64,000 nucleotides of DNA, taken from assembly GCA_030407005.1 (NCBI GenBank), contig JAUDYN010000011.1, positions 1,106,501 through 1,170,500 on the forward strand, in the 5' to 3' direction. Each line of letters starts with the position of its first letter. Within the stretch, counting starts at the first letter, position 1. Position numbers and translations under genes: made by a program. A model generated the notes under the pieces. The model made no database searches. It was not told the DNA's origin and worked only from the letters and a program-made list of their open reading frames with translations. Positions 11,837 to 24,829 of this stretch are shown one piece after another. This DNA comes from Desarmillaria ectypa. Taxonomy: Eukaryota; Basidiomycota; Agaricomycetes; Agaricales; Physalacriaceae.

Positions 11837-13149
11837 CTAGCACTTAAGACAAGGTAAGATATAGCCAAAAATATGCCAAAACTTGGAAGTATTAGAGGCA
11901 TAAGGCCTCATTTTTATTTCTTATTTTTCTTCTTTATTCTGTGCAATCCTTTTTAGCAAGCTTTGAAGGTTTCAGAAACAAAATACAAGAGTTATTGAGA
12001 GATGAGCAGGTGCTTGTGCTGCATGCTAGCTGACTCTGATAATAGACACTTAGTATACACTGAGTGTCTCATCAGCAGCTATGGCTGTCCTAATTAGGTA
12101 TCTAATAATACTCAAGCCACTCCTAACTATCCTGCCCACTATGATAAGAGTAAATAATTACCAGTCACAGCAGATCCAAGTAGCAAAACTCTTTATATAG
12201 AGCTTCATCAACTACTATTATATCACATCCTAGTGACCAGACCCTCATCTGCTCCTACTATTATAGATGTTCAATTGAATTATGATATATATTATAATAT
12301 GCCTGAGAGTCCTCATTCCTCAGTTAGAAATGGTCAGTCTATAGTCTCTATCCTATGTAAGCCTTTTCAAGTAACTGTCTCTAGATCTTATGACAGACTT
12401 CATCTTTGAACTTCTAGACTGCTTATAAGGTATTCACTTTCATTCTCAAGACATCATCTAGGATCACATACTCACTCTAAGCAAGCAATTCATATCTGCT
12501 CACTAAGCTCTCTCATATGAGCTTGACAACTATGGACCCTTCTTTAACTTAGATATCACCTATCTGCTCACAACATATTTCCTAACAGTTTCTACCTACT
12601 GAATAAATAAGATGATCAGAGAAACAGCCCAGTCTCAGCATGCTTCTTAGACAAGCAGATTCTTAGCTCAATTGTTAATCTATCTAAATATACACTGTTA
12701 GCAGTTTATCTAAATAGAAAAGATAGAGATCCAGCATAAGCTGATTTTCTTGATGGGCATAGTGCTCATACAATATTATGACTCTTAGACTAAGATAAGT
12801 TGGTGAAGTTGAAAAAGGAGAATATAAATGTACTGATAGAGTGTGGCTTCTTATATACTCTTGAAGAGTAGTATATTGTTTGTTATTTCTTTGTGATAAA
12901 TTTTACTATTGTATATTTGAATCTGGTAGAAAATACAGCACAAAGCAGCTATCAGATCCATAAGTACTGATCACAGAGGATATATGCCCCACCCCTATTC
13001 TTCACAATGTATACCAGCAGTCCTAAATATCTAAGCTTAAATTTTCTACTAAGTTCATACTCAGCCCTTGTATTTTGTACAAAGATAAGTGAACCCAGTT
13101 GAAATACCCAGTTAATGATTTAAGCAGCATGTTTCTTTTCTCACCTTTC

Positions 13150-14610
13150 TATCATCTTAACTCTAGATTCATATATCTTAGAGTGGATACATTCAAGATC
13201 AGTGGGTCACTTTTAAAGTGTGATAGTGCATCTAGCAATGAGATTGGATAAGGACAAAGATGAATCTAGCAAGAGTATCCAAGAATGGTAAAGTCAACAA
13301 AATCAAGAATTGGAGGCCATGTCAGGACTTGACAGATGTCTGCTCATTTCTTGGAACCACTGGAATCCTATAGATTTATATCTACAACTATAGCTTGCTT
13401 GCCTGACCACTAGTTAACCTCACTCACAAAGAGGTTGAATTCTCTTGGAGCTCTGATCAAGATGCTGCTCAAGAAGCCTTGAAAAATGCAATTATTAAGT
13501 TGCCTGCTTTTTATCCTATAGACTATAAATTGGATGCTCCTGTCATTCTAGTGGTTGATACAAGCTCTCAAGTGGTCAGATACACTATTTTCCAACAAGA
13601 TCCACAAAATATAAAACAAAGATATCTATCCCACTTTAATTTGATATCACTCAATAATACAGAGTTCAAATATAGCCAGCCCAAGCCCAAACTCTATAGC
13701 CTATATAGAGCATTGAAAGAGGCTGCTATACAGATAATAGAAGTCAAAAACTTGATGGTTGAAGTTGATGCTATAGCCATCAAGAGAATGATCAATAATC
13801 TAGATATGAATCCAAGTGCAGTGATCAACCAGTAGGTAGAAGATATACTTCTATTCAATTTCAAGCTTGTATATTTCTGGGACAAAACATGGTGTGGATA
13901 GTTTATCCAGATGCTGTCTATAATCTGAGGATAAGCCTGCAGAAGGAGACAATCCCAAATGAGTGAATAACATGTATGGGTTCATCTATATCATCAACCT
14001 GCTCATGGAAAAGCATGCATTTGGTCAGAAAATACTATCTTCAATAAGCATATTGGCTATAAGAAAAGGAGATAGAAAACAATAAACCATCTATCTGCTG
14101 GCAGTAGATCTCTTTTTGGAAAATTTGGAGATAGAAATCCCAAGAAGTACAAAGGCCAAATCAAATAATGCAAGAATTGACCTGGTCTGTGCATTTTTAG
14201 CAGATTTTCAAGCACCCACTTTAATGATAGAGGATCAGAAGTGGATATTCATCAACTATGCATCAGGACTTTTCCTATCAGATGAGAAACTGTGAAGAAG
14301 AGACAATAGTGGAGAATACAAGCTAGTTATACTATCAGAAAGATAGTATCAATTGCTATATAGACACTTTCCATCTTTCTAAATCCAATGGGTTCAAGTA
14401 TATTGTGCATGCTTAATACTCCATGAGTGCATATCCTGAATTCAAGATGCTTATATCCAATCTCATTGCTAGAGCATATATCCTCTGTAACCTGGATGGA
14501 ATGGTACTGGTGTATCTAGTAGCTGCTTTCCACTGCATATCTTATCACCTATGTGACCATATTCTAATACCTGACATAGCAGATTTCATTGACCAACTGC
14601 TTATGTAGAT
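13150..14610 (+). pseudogene. Ty3/Gypsy pol remnant (RT end, RNase H, integrase), family A
   Basis: A decayed pol reading of a Gypsy family common in Agaricomycetes. Around 13320-13480 is the connection after reverse transcriptase (DLTDVCSFLGTTG, PLVNLTHKEVEFSW). At 13479-13880 is RNase H-like sequence (LDAPVILVVDTSSQVV, YSQPKPKLYSLYRALK, NLMVEVDAIAIKRMINN, AVINQ then a stop, VEDILLFNFKLVYF). At 14350-14500 is the integrase core start (SNGFKYIVHA, stop, YSMSAYPEFK). Stops and frameshifts interrupt every part, and catalytic residues cannot all be found. It differs from the chromovirus copies downstream. No LTRs were found for it. Confidence 0.7.
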
Positions 14611-15800
14611 AGAAGCATTGAGGAATACTGCAATGTCTTATGAGGATGACTTGGATCAAAGATAAGTGGACAACAGACTATGGTTTTTACCAATCCCTAT
14701 ACTTTCATACTTCATATAAACCTACTCAACTTATTATTCTATATTTTTCACAGGTGCATTCAAGATATCTAACCACATATGAGTCCATTCAGTGGATTAC
14801 TGAGACAATATTACTCATTCTTTCATTTTCACACTTAATATTTTGGCAAACTAAGGCATTCCTATTTTTTTTCAGAAGCTCAAGAAGGATTATAATTTTG
14901 AAACCCAAAATATACAAGATATAAAAACTACTTATTTAAGGTATATAAGAGTCCATGCTCAATCAATATGTCAATCTCCTCCTTCTTCAGCCTGACAGGT
15001 TCATCTTGGTCCAACATTCTTAAAGTCATCCAAGCACTGTGCCCACTGAGACCAGCCCAATCCACATTCCCCTCTTATCTGTTCAGAAGGATAGCTAACA
15101 GAGTATGTTCAGAGGGGTCAACAAAAGGGCTAGGTATCTGCTCATCAAGAAAGTCTGTTCACCTGAGAGGCATACTCAGGCAAGGCTGTTTTCCTGTTCA
15201 CTCTGTTTCTTTGGCAGGTAAAAGCTACTAAAAGCTTTTGTGCTTAACTTCAATGAAGTGGCAAATAGTCACTAAATTACCTATAGTATTGCATTGAATT
15301 GAAGTTCTTTAGAGTTCACTATTGTGTTCTGCAAAGGTCCAGAGTGTTTTGAAGTTAGTTCAAGCAAAGTTCTCAGAGTTTATAGTATTATTCTTATGCC
15401 AAGAGAGCCACTAGTTAGCCCAGAGTGCGACTGATCAAGTGTTTATCACTTGTAGGAAGTAGTATAGGGTCAAGAGTGCCACCAGTCTAAAGCAGTTTCA
15501 GCCAGAATGAGTGCAGTAGCCCAAACCAAGTCACTCTTTATCCAATTGTGTCTTACCAACCCCACAAATAGTACTTTGTATAACTCACTAGTAATGAATA
15601 AAACATTTTTGAAACAACTTTACTTCATTATTGAAGTCTGCAGAATGCTTTCATTATACTTAAAACCACCCAAATTCAATATATTGGTGATTAAGTGTAG
15701 AGTAGTAAGAGGTTTAGTCTGATTGGTGTTCATTGCTATTTCTTAATTCTTTTGTCACTTGCCATTACCAAGTACATCATCAGACCTGACTTGGAGGCTA
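14611..15800. other. Repeat-block sequence without recognisable gene
   Basis: CpG-poor, AT-rich sequence with only short open frames (for example 14968-15231, Ser/Arg-rich, no domain). One CpG occurs at about 15428. Nothing here can be assigned beyond belonging to the decayed repeat block. Confidence 0.4.
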
Positions 15801-15804
15801 TCCC

Positions 15805-15885
15805 TGATAGTGAAACTATGGCAGGATATAGAGAGCCTGATAGTGAAGGAGGATATGGAGAGCCTGATGGTGAAGGAGGATATTA
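15805..15885 (+). repeat. 27-base tandem repeat, three copies
   Basis: Three successive units of 27 bases built on GATAGTGAAGGAGGATATGG plus AGAGCCT. The first copy is divergent and the third is cut short. The unit length is a multiple of three, and the plus-strand reading gives a repeated ...DSEGGYGEP-like peptide, so it may come from a low-complexity part of an old element protein. Confidence 0.6.
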
Positions 15886-15938
15886 TTAGGCATAGTTTGA
15901 TAGAACAAGCTATAATGCATTTCAATGAACAATTTCTC

Positions 15939-16085
15939 TGTTAGACCTATGGTCTACATGATCTGCAGACATGCATAATTCTAAGGGCTGTCTTGCATTT
16001 GGACAATCACCCAAAGAATATGGCTATAGTCTTCTGATCTTAATGTGGAGGATGTGTGGTATAAAAAAAACTTTAGTTGAAAGAT
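15939..16085 (-). repeat. Reverse-oriented LTR fragment
   Basis: Read on the minus strand, the segment ends ...GGGTGATTGTCCAAATGCAA, then GACAGCCCTT, and finally TCTAACA. This matches the 3' ends of the LTRs at 28415-28627 and 28740-29175 (GGGTGATTGTC..GACAGCC...TAACA). The 5' part of the LTR cannot be followed. It shows that a copy of the chromovirus family was inserted in the opposite orientation here or was inverted later. Confidence 0.5.
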
Positions 16086-16229
16086 GGGAACTATACAGCA
16101 TAGAGTATGTGACTTATATACTAGAATGAAAATGTAAATATATCACTATAACCACAAGGTATCCATGCAAGAACAAGAAGATTGCATGCTTGGTGTGCAA
16201 CCATGGCAAGATTATTGTGTGACTCCATA

Positions 16230-17079
16230 ACCATAAGATATCCATGTGGATCAGATCATTGATCAATGGATGGCTCAAGTTCACAAGGAGATATATGATG
16301 CATTGGAAAAAGTGACCACTCAAATAAAAAACTAGTATGAAAAAAAGAAAATGAGTGGTGCAAGATTATCAGGTGGGTGACAAGATCTGGTTAGACACCA
16401 GTAATCTACACCTACCATGACCAAAAAAAAAGCTCAATGACAAATGAACAGGACCCTTCAAAATTCTCAAAAAGACTGGGGCAGCAGCATATAAACTAAA
16501 ATTGCTGCCACACTAGAAGATTCACTCTTGATTCAATGAGAAACTGCTAACACCCTATCTTGTGCTCACATTCCCTAATCAGCAATCACCACCACCACCT
16601 TCCACAGATCTTGTGGATAGACAGGAAAAATATAAGATCAAAGAAGTCTTAGACTCATGAACCTGCAGAGTACAAGTGAAGAAGAGACAACAATCCAAGA
16701 CTATAATGGACTATCTAGTCAAATGGAAGAGATGAACCCAAGAATACAATTCCTGGGTCAGAGAGACAGAGATGACAAATGCATAAGAAGCTATTGCTGA
16801 GTATGAAAAACATATACAATAAGGATGAGTTGTGGAAATCACCAAAATCATAACACCAAATAAGGCAGTCATTACTATCCTCAACTATGAATATTTGGAA
16901 AATAGTGACATCACTTATCTTGCACAACAAAAAGATGGAGTTTAATGCTGGGTAAAAAACCCAAATCCAGAATGGAAATCATTACTAGATGCTTATTGGG
17001 CATCTCAAGCAGCATCACAGTATGACACCACCAAAGAAGAGCCTTAGCAGTTGGGACAACTGCTTTAACAAGAGGGTAA
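16230..17079 (+). pseudogene. Ty3/Gypsy chromovirus 3' pol remnant with chromodomain (copy B)
   Basis: Parallel to 27380-28235 of the better copy. Visible parts are the end of integrase (KEIYDALEKV), the linker with a Pro-rich stretch, a chromodomain-like segment around 16640-16800 (VLDS, stop, VQVKKRQQSKTIMDYLVKWK), and the tail ending in the polypurine tract TTAACAAGAGGGTAA at 17065-17079. Multiple stops. The 5' parts of this copy are missing or unrecognisable. Confidence 0.65.
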
Positions 17080-17190
17080 TATTACAATTTTTTTCATTTT
17101 TAACCTTTATCTTAACTTATCACTGCTTTTCTTATTGCATCTGATTTTATCTCATCCATATCTTATGGTTTCAGTGAATTCCATGGCTGT
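17080..17190 (+). repeat. 5' end of an LTR (copy B), truncated
   Basis: Begins TATTACAATTTTTTTCATTT directly after the polypurine tract. It aligns with the LTR starts at 28236 (TGTTATGATTTTTCC) and 28740 (TATTATGATTTTTCC). The LTR is cut after roughly 100 bases where minus-strand integrase sequence of another copy begins. Confidence 0.5.
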
Positions 17191-18404
17191 TGGATTGATG
17201 AAGGGGGTTTCCCATATAGAGTTAGGTACAAGTCAAGGGTTTCTGCCATATAGAGTCATGAATGGACTCTTCCTGGTGGCCAAGTGTACATGGTTATTAT
17301 GAGTGAATTATGCCATTGATAGCCAGTCGCTCCAATTGTCCTGTCAGCGATTAATGAAGATTCAGAGATATTTCTCAATCTCCTGATTAACTCACTCTGT
17401 TTGTCTATCGGTTTGTGGATGGTAGGCAGTGGAAGCATTCAGAGTGATGTTCAGCATTCAGTAGAGATCCTTCATAAAAGTTGATACAAACTGAGGTCCA
17501 TGATCTGAGATGACCACTTGGGGCATCCCATGTTTGAAATAGATATGGTCATAAAGGATTCATACCCATCCTTCTGCTGAGAGTTTCTTATGGCAGGTGA
17601 CTGGGATAATGGTCTTAGAAAATCTGTCCACCATGACTAGGATGGTGAGTGATAATTTCACCTCATAGGGCTTCATCTCAGAGAATGTAAATATGCCTGT
17701 TATAGAATCCTCTGATCCTAGGTGATTCCTTATTCATGATCTAGGGAGTTGAAAATTCTATTGTCCCACTGGTCTTTCTGTTGCATTATGTCTTGAATTC
17801 TTTCCTGTTCTTCCACATTGGTGGGTAGAATGAGCACCTGGAAATGTTTTAGAAGAAGTACTACCACATCATGGTTGTCCTCCTTCCCTTGACCATGATC
17901 ATCTCATTAGCTGAGCAAGTCAGCTTTCCAATTGGCCATGCCTGATTTGTGTTGTAAGATGAAATGATACTCAGTGAGTTCTGTCATCCACTGAGCTTGT
18001 CACCAATTTAGTTTCTGTGGCTTCCAGAAGTACTGGAGATTTTGGTGATCTGTCCAGATTTTGATTTCTTCCTTGGTGCCTATCAAGTGCCTATCAAGTA
18101 ATGTCACCATTCTTCAAGTGTGAGCACAATTGCTAGGAGTTCTTTGTCATATACTTGTAGTTGCATTCTGTAGCAGTTAAAGCTTTTGACATAAACATGA
18201 CTGGTCTCCATTTGCCTTTTTGCTCTTGACTGAGTACTGCACCAATGGCTCTGTTGCTGGCATCAGCCTCGATTCTGAATTTCCCATCATCTGATGGGAT
18301 AGCCAGAATGATGTTGGCAGTCATTTGTTTCTTTAGTTTAAGGAAGGCTTGGTCTTGTTGTTCTCCCCACTTCCATTCAGCCTTCCCAGTCAGCTGCATC
18401 CTCT
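17191..18404 (-). pseudogene. Inverted Ty3/Gypsy RNase H-integrase fragment (copy D)
   Basis: Minus-strand reading. RNase H lies at 18133-18404 (QLTGKAEWKWGEQQDQAF, FRIEADASNRAIGAVLSQEQ, KGKWRPVMFMSKALT), followed by the tether and integrase down to 17200 (a TAYHPQTDGQ-like stretch, then DNWSDWLSMA, FTHNNHVHLATRKSP). It is homologous to 25970-27370 of the plus-strand copy. It breaks abruptly at about 18404 against plus-strand gag sequence of the same family, so the two pieces lie head to head. Stops are present throughout. Confidence 0.7.
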
Positions 18405-21211
18405 TTCCAGCCCAATCCTCTGATGAGTTCCCACTATACTGGTCAGGACATATTCAACCTATCACCCCCACCCAGGCAGCAAGGGTGGAATGACCCACCA
18501 CCATAGAGGAATATGTGCAGGACATACAGACTAGGTTCTGATTCCCCAGCAACTCCTCTCCCCCCTATATGCCTGCATGTCTTGTTCATGTGAGAGTATG
18601 ACACCAAAATCATGCCAGGATGGCAATACCCTATCCAAACAGTCCCTATGGCCCCTGAGCAACCAGAGGACCCTCAAACCAAGAACATATTCTCTGGCCA
18701 ACTGATGGAATAGAGAGTGACTTCAGCTCTTTTCTTCCCCTCATTGAGCTCTCTGACAACTCTCTCACCTGCTCCCTGAGCTTCCACTGACCTCTTTAAT
18801 GTCCAAGGACCTGACTACAAGTGGCCCAAACTCACTGACATTGATCAGGAAATCCTTAGGCCTTTTTGAAGTGAGGCCTGGGAGCTATAAAGAGCCAACA
18901 TCAAAGCAAGAACCCCTTGGCCTGGCATCCATTCTAAGATAGATGAGTACCTCAGAATACATGCCAACAGGACCCATAGTTTATACCCCTCATTGGCAGG
19001 GGATAAAGTACCAGAGTTATGGCCAAGAACAGTTGAGGAGCAACAGGAATTAGAGCATGCCCTTCGGGTCTTAGCCTGAAGAGAGAGGGATTGGCTAGAC
19101 CTCAATGGCTAGATTTGATAATGTTATATATGAAATAGGTATTTATGCAGGGCTAGAATCTTTCCAGCCCCAATATAATCTTTTATCTTTATATGACTAT
19201 CCTCCAGATATCCTCTCTCTAGCACTAGCATGGCACCAATCCAACCAACTAAGAAGGAATGTCTCCTACAAGCCAAAGAAGACCTGGTTTGGAAGGACCT
19301 AAGAATCGAAGAATTGTGTTGAGAACTCACCATAGCCAAAGAACAATGGGAGGGATATGTCAAGTTCTGGCAGCTCCTTATCAAGGAAAAACAACTGAAA
19401 CAAGGAAGAGACTGAGACTCTCCTATGGTGATCAGTATTCCATTCCCTGTCTCCCACTCGATCAAGGACCCCTGGACCCATATCTCAATCCAGTGGGAAC
19501 CATGCCCAGTGGCACTTCATACCTGAATATCAAACCAGTCCTGGTACAACTCTCAAAACCCTTTAAAGAGGATCATGATGATATTGAAAGATTTGTAGGA
19601 GATTGTGTTGCCTATTTTGAAGTATTTTGACATTATTTCTAATTACCCTCCCATTTAGTTTTCTTCACCTCATCTTATTTTGAAGAAGCCACCAAGGACT
19701 GGTGAGTCTATAAATACCCTGAGTACTGGACTCCAATTAGTACTACTGGGATTCTTGCCATTTCTGAATTAGGAAGATTTTGTCAACCTGCTTACCCAAC
19801 AATTCTGAGATCTGATGATTGAGAAAATTCACAAGAAGAAAATGTTTGATCTTTGCATGGGAACACAACTGGCAAGTCACTACTTCCAAAAATTGGAAGA
19901 AGAAGCCAAGCTAGCAGGATGATGAACTGATAAAAACAAGTGAGGTGCCCTAGTGAAGGCAGTCTGATTAGGAGTTTCCAGCTCCTATATGACCTTCATT
20001 TCCAATATGGGTATAAACATTCCCCAAACATATTCTCTAGATGTATGAGGAGCACTAATGCAAATGGGTCTTTGACCAGACCACCAGCACTCTTTGTGAC
20101 AACTTGAAGTGAGATGATCGCTGACCCCAACCAAACTCCAGCAGTAAATCTACTGCTGGGGTGACAAGTTTGTCAGCTACTAAACCAGCAGCTAGTTTGG
20201 GACCAGGCCAGGATACTATGACTGGAAGATAGATGACATACAGTGGCTAGGGACAGCTGATGCAGATCAATTGACAAAAGGCTGAAGGGCATTACTTCTG
20301 ATGTAACAAGAAGGGCCATCTGGCTAAAGATTGCCTGAAGAAGAAGGAATTCTGAGATGTATGCTCTATAATAACTAAAGAGGAGGAGAAAGCAGAATCC
20401 AAGATAGAGGAGGTAAAAGAATAGGTCATCAAGGGTTTGATTCCCCTTCAATGACCCAAGCTCATACTGGTACATTCTCATCACTTGCCAGTTGGACTTA
20501 TGCCATACCTTTAGATACTTTTGTAAACATGCACATTGCTACCAAGGACAATACCATTATTACTTCTAACATTTCTCATACTTTAAATGAACCAGTAAAG
20601 GAATCAATGACTCTAAACCAATATAATATACTAATCAACAACCATGACATGACTATATACCCTGAATCTCACCCCTCCAACAAAGCATGGAATATGCCAG
20701 GTGGTGCTGGCACTGCAATACAAGCCATGCTTGGGACTGAGACAAGTAGATAGGATGCCCTCAGGCCTTTGAAGTCAAAAGCCTCAGCATCCTCTAGGGG
20801 GTCAAGTTATGCCTCACCAGGGCCTGTGGAGGATATCTCAAGTGCCTACCAAGGCTGAAGAATCTGGAGAACCCTAGATGAATTTCCTTCCTGAATCAGC
20901 GACCCTGTGAGTGGCCCAAGTGAATTGCCAGGCTTGGAGAAAAAAGAGGAAGCTGAACAATCTACTCAGATAAACTGGACTCAACCTGTCATTCTTGTGT
21001 GACCCTTCACCATGAGAAACAATGTCTCCAGAAACTGTGAATCCTACCCCAATAACCCTCCATCAGACATTGATACAGCCAAAGAAAAGAGAGGAACCAC
21101 TGGCACCCAGGCAGTAAAAAGAAGGCTTGGGGTTACTATAGAGGAAGTACCTGATGAAGAAGACAACACAGCTTTCTGTCTCTATAAAGAAAGGCAACAC
21201 CATGGACCACT
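18405..21211 (+). pseudogene. Ty3/Gypsy gag and linker remnant (copy E)
   Basis: Runs parallel to 21640-24510 of copy C. Clear parts are the capsid start at about 19510-19730 (YLNIKPVLVQLSKPFK, DHDDIERFVGDCVAYFEVF, stop), further capsid to 20050 (MGINIP), a zinc-knuckle remnant around 20285-20340 (CNKKGHLAKDCL, first Cys lost), and the post-gag linker (QAVKRRLGVTIEEVPDEED at 21100-21160). TGA replaces expected Arg or Trp codons at several places. The copy ends at 21211, where the truncated LTR of copy C begins, and its pol is missing. Confidence 0.7.
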
Positions 21212-21424
21212 GCATTTCAGCTCTTAATAAACACAGTGCTTTCATATATAAAGTAGAGTAGTTCTGTACTTACTCTCTATCTTCTGACTAAATTGCATCT
21301 ATATACCTTCTTACACACCACTCTAAAGACTAGCTGTCCTCTTATTAAGGGTGATTGTCTGAATGCAAGACAGCCCAAGAGTGATGCACAGTCCCAAGAT
21401 CATGTGTTAGACAGGGACATAACA
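21212..21424 (+). repeat. Truncated 5' LTR of copy C
   Basis: The 213 bases aligned to 28415-28627 differ at about 13 positions (about 94% identity). It ends in the LTR terminus TAACA. The first half of the LTR, starting TGTTATGATTT, is absent and replaced by linker sequence of copy E. Confidence 0.85.
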
Positions 21425-21599
21425 TTAGTCAGAAGATACCCTACCCACTTCTTATATGCTAGCCATAAAAGCAAGCAAAAAACTTCATGCCTGAACAAAA
21501 TGAAAACAAATGAACTATCTCTCTCAGCATTGCAATTGGTGGTGCTGCCATACTTGTAATTTTCACTGCACTCTTCATACTAGCATATGAAGAAGAGCT

Positions 21600-23710
21600 A
21601 TGAACTCTTCTCTGTCAAAGAAGGTGACCCTGCCATCAACTGACACTCTCACCCCAACTATCCCAACACCCTCTACATGGCCTTCTCAGGAGGCCTTCCC
21701 CCATCCAACTGGGACCTGGAGAGGAGGAGATACTCCCTCACCTCCAGGTCTATTTCACAGACCCCTTCTCCGAGGAGTTCACAACTGCTCTCTTCTCTCC
21801 TGACAGCCCCTTCAATGCCAACAGGGCTGACTATACCTGGCCTGAGCTCTCTGATATCGATCAGGACTTATTCGGCCCTTTCAGGGCCACTGCCTAGAAC
21901 CTTCAATGAACCAATGTCAAGGCCCACATGGACTGGCCCAAGGCCAGACCAGACATGGATGAGTGGTTGGCACTCAACTGAGGTGACCCCATATAAGGTC
22001 CCAACCCAGGCACCACCATTTGGGCCTGCATACATGCCAACCAGCATAGAGACCTTTTCCCCCCTACTGCAGGGGATTAGGTACCCAGGCTATGTCCTTG
22101 GACAGCAGAGGAACAATGGGAGCTGGGTTGCTCCCTTCAACAACTTTGGAGGTTGGAGGTCGACTGACAGGAGGAGGATGGGCTCAATGCCTAGTTTTGA
22201 TAATTTTACATATAGATCCAACTACTACAGGGGGCTGGGATATTCTCAGCCCCAATATACAACTCACCCCAGCTATCCCCCTGATACTCTGGCTTGACAG
22301 CCACAACCCCTGCCCAACTCGCCATCATACAGTCAGGTATGACAACAAGGCTACCACCCTTACCAGGGTGGAAGTCTTTTATTCGCAGGTGTGGGAGAAG
22401 AACCCAAACCCAATACCACCCCTGCAGGGCCATCTTCCACCACAATGGAAGAACTCCAGCAACAGATGAGGACTGCCTTAGCTGAGAAAGAACAGCACAT
22501 TAAGGAGATGTGCAAAGAACTCACTAAGGAGGAGGCCATCTGAAAGAAGATGGTGGACTATCTCCATGAGAATGACAAGGGGAAGGAACCTGAGCATGGG
22601 AGGCCAACAGAATCTTCCAGAGGATATCCTGCCTCTTGGCCAGATCATGTTTTGATCCCAAGACCATCCCCCAGAAGAGGCCCTTCTGACTCTTTATCAA
22701 ATCATGTCAGGAATGCCCTCAACAATGCCCCTTATATGGGGATCAAGCCAATACTCGTCCAACCCCCCAAACCATTCAAGAGGGACCATGATGATATCGA
22801 ATGCTTCATAGGTGATTGCATTGCCTATTTCAAAGTGTTCTGTCACTTTTTCCAACTGCCATCATATCTGGTATTATTCATGACCTCTCACTTTGAAGGG
22901 GCTGCCAAGGACTGGTGGGTCTACAAGAGACCCAAATTTTGGGTTGAGGATGCCTATGATGGCACCCTTGCTCACTTCTGATATCTGTCATGGGAAGATT
23001 TCATCAACATGGTCTCCCATCAATTTAGAGACCCAGCAATTAAGGAAGTCCATGAGAAATGGATGTTTGACCTCCAAATGGGAATACAACCTGCCTCCCA
23101 TTACTTCCAGAAGTTGGAAAAAGAGGCCAAACTAGCAGGCTGGAGGACTGATAAGAATGAGCATGGCACCATGGTGAAAGCCATCCAACTAGGAGTACCA
23201 ACCTCCTATATGACCTTCATCTCCAACATGGGCATCAATATTCCACACACATATCTGGAGTGGAAGGAAAGAATATCACACATGTACAAAGAATGACAGT
23301 GCAAATGGGTTTTCAACCAGATGGTGGGAATTCCTTGAGACAGGCAGAAGAAGGACTCCCATCCCAATCCCCAACAACATTCCAGTGATAAAGCCACCAC
23401 TGGGGTGACAAGTTCCTTGGCTCCAAAGCTGGCAGCCAATGCAGGTCCCAGTCAGGATAGTGGGATGGACCAATGGACCACTTATGGGGGATCAGGACAG
23501 CTGATGGAAGTAGATTGATGAAAGACAGAAGAAAGATGTTTCCAGTGTAACAAGAAGGGCCACATGGCCAAAGATTGTCCTAGGAGAAAAGACTTCAAGG
23601 ACATTAGATCAGTAGGACCCACTAACAAAGTGATGCTACCTATGGCCAAAATCGAGGAGGTAAAAGATTAGGTCAACAAGGGTTCGATTCCCCTTGCTCA
23701 ACCAATACCT
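21600..23710 (+). pseudogene. gag of copy C with zinc knuckle
   Basis: A Ser/Pro/Thr-rich N-terminus (VTLPSTDTLTPTIPTPSTWP), then a linker with a predicted helix (TMEELQQQMRTALAEKEQHI), then the retrotransposon capsid domain from about 22730 (MGIKPILVQPPKPFKRDHDD, HFEGAAKDWWVYKRP, FDLQMGIQPASHYFQKLEKE). The nucleocapsid zinc knuckle CX2CX4HX4C is intact at 23537-23578 (CFQCNKKGHMAKDC). In-frame TGA codons at about 22979 and 23294 and a frame change near 21680 destroy the reading frame. Confidence 0.8.
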
Positions 23711-24829
23711 CCAGTGATGAGTCCTCAGTTTCTGCAGGTCAGACTTATGTATATGCATTAGGATATAAAAGCACAAAAAAATATACAACTTTGTTACAAA
23801 CCCTGAAGCTGAAGAACCCCAAAGAATTGAATCAAAATAGGTACATCACACTCCTAAAAGATGCTGACACAATTATATATAGTGAATCCTGAGCTTCTGA
23901 CAAAGTGGCCATTCCATCAGGTGGTGCTGATAGGACAACAAAGTCCAATGAGCCTGCTATGTGAAGCTCACTGGATATGTGGGTAATATCATAGGTAGGG
24001 GCAAGAAGGCAGGGCTCAATGCTGTATGCCCCTGCACCCCTCTCTGAGAGACCAAGCCACACTTCACCAGGGTTGGTGGAGAATGGAGTGGCCTACCAAG
24101 CCCAGCCCCAGGGAATGCCCAGGATGACAATTGGGAAGGTCAGCTCTCAGGACTCCTGGGAGGATCTGATCTTGAGCAGGACATCTGATTGGAAGAATTC
24201 CCCAGAAACCTCAAAATGGGCACATCATCCTTCTGATCACATGTGCACTAGCTGGAGGAAAAGTGACTACTCCTGGCCTGACTCATCCCAAGTAAAGGGC
24301 AAGGATGATCTGTTGGCAATGTTGGATATCGAATCCACAATGGAACCTGCATCTGATGACTATGTTGACAGCTGTGAGAACAGCAGGGTCATCACTCTAA
24401 CCTCATCAGAAGCACAAGTGCAGGCCAAAGAACAGGGGGAAGCTGCTAGTGCCCAGGCAGTAAAGAGGGGCATCTCAGTAGAACCACCACCATCATCAAA
24501 GTACCTGACAAAGAAGATGATGTGGCATTCCAAATCTGAAAACCCAAACAATCCAAAACCCAAAACCCAAAACCCAAACCACTTTCTAACAAGGGGGTAC
24601 CAATTTCTAAAATTCTGTCAATCCCAAAAGAATCAGATCACATGTGGTATAGACCATTTGGAGTCGACTGGACTCTATATGCTGTCCATACTACAAAGAA
24701 CTTGGCTGTCGCCAAAGCTATCCTCTCCATTTGGATACATCCCAAATGACTTGGAGAACTCACCAAAGAACTCATACAGAGTTTACAGACCAAAGAGAGT
24801 CTAGCCTGTGAAAGACTCTATGAACTTCA

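Noticed and set aside
23600..23710. A tRNA gene at the T-arm-like sequence
   Set aside because: No acceptor stem, D arm or anticodon arm can be folded upstream; only the T-arm resemblance stands.
24537..24585. Telomere-like AAACCC repeats
   Set aside because: Irregular AAACCC/AAAACCC units inside the copy C linker encode a Pro/Asn/Lys stretch; they are not a telomere array.
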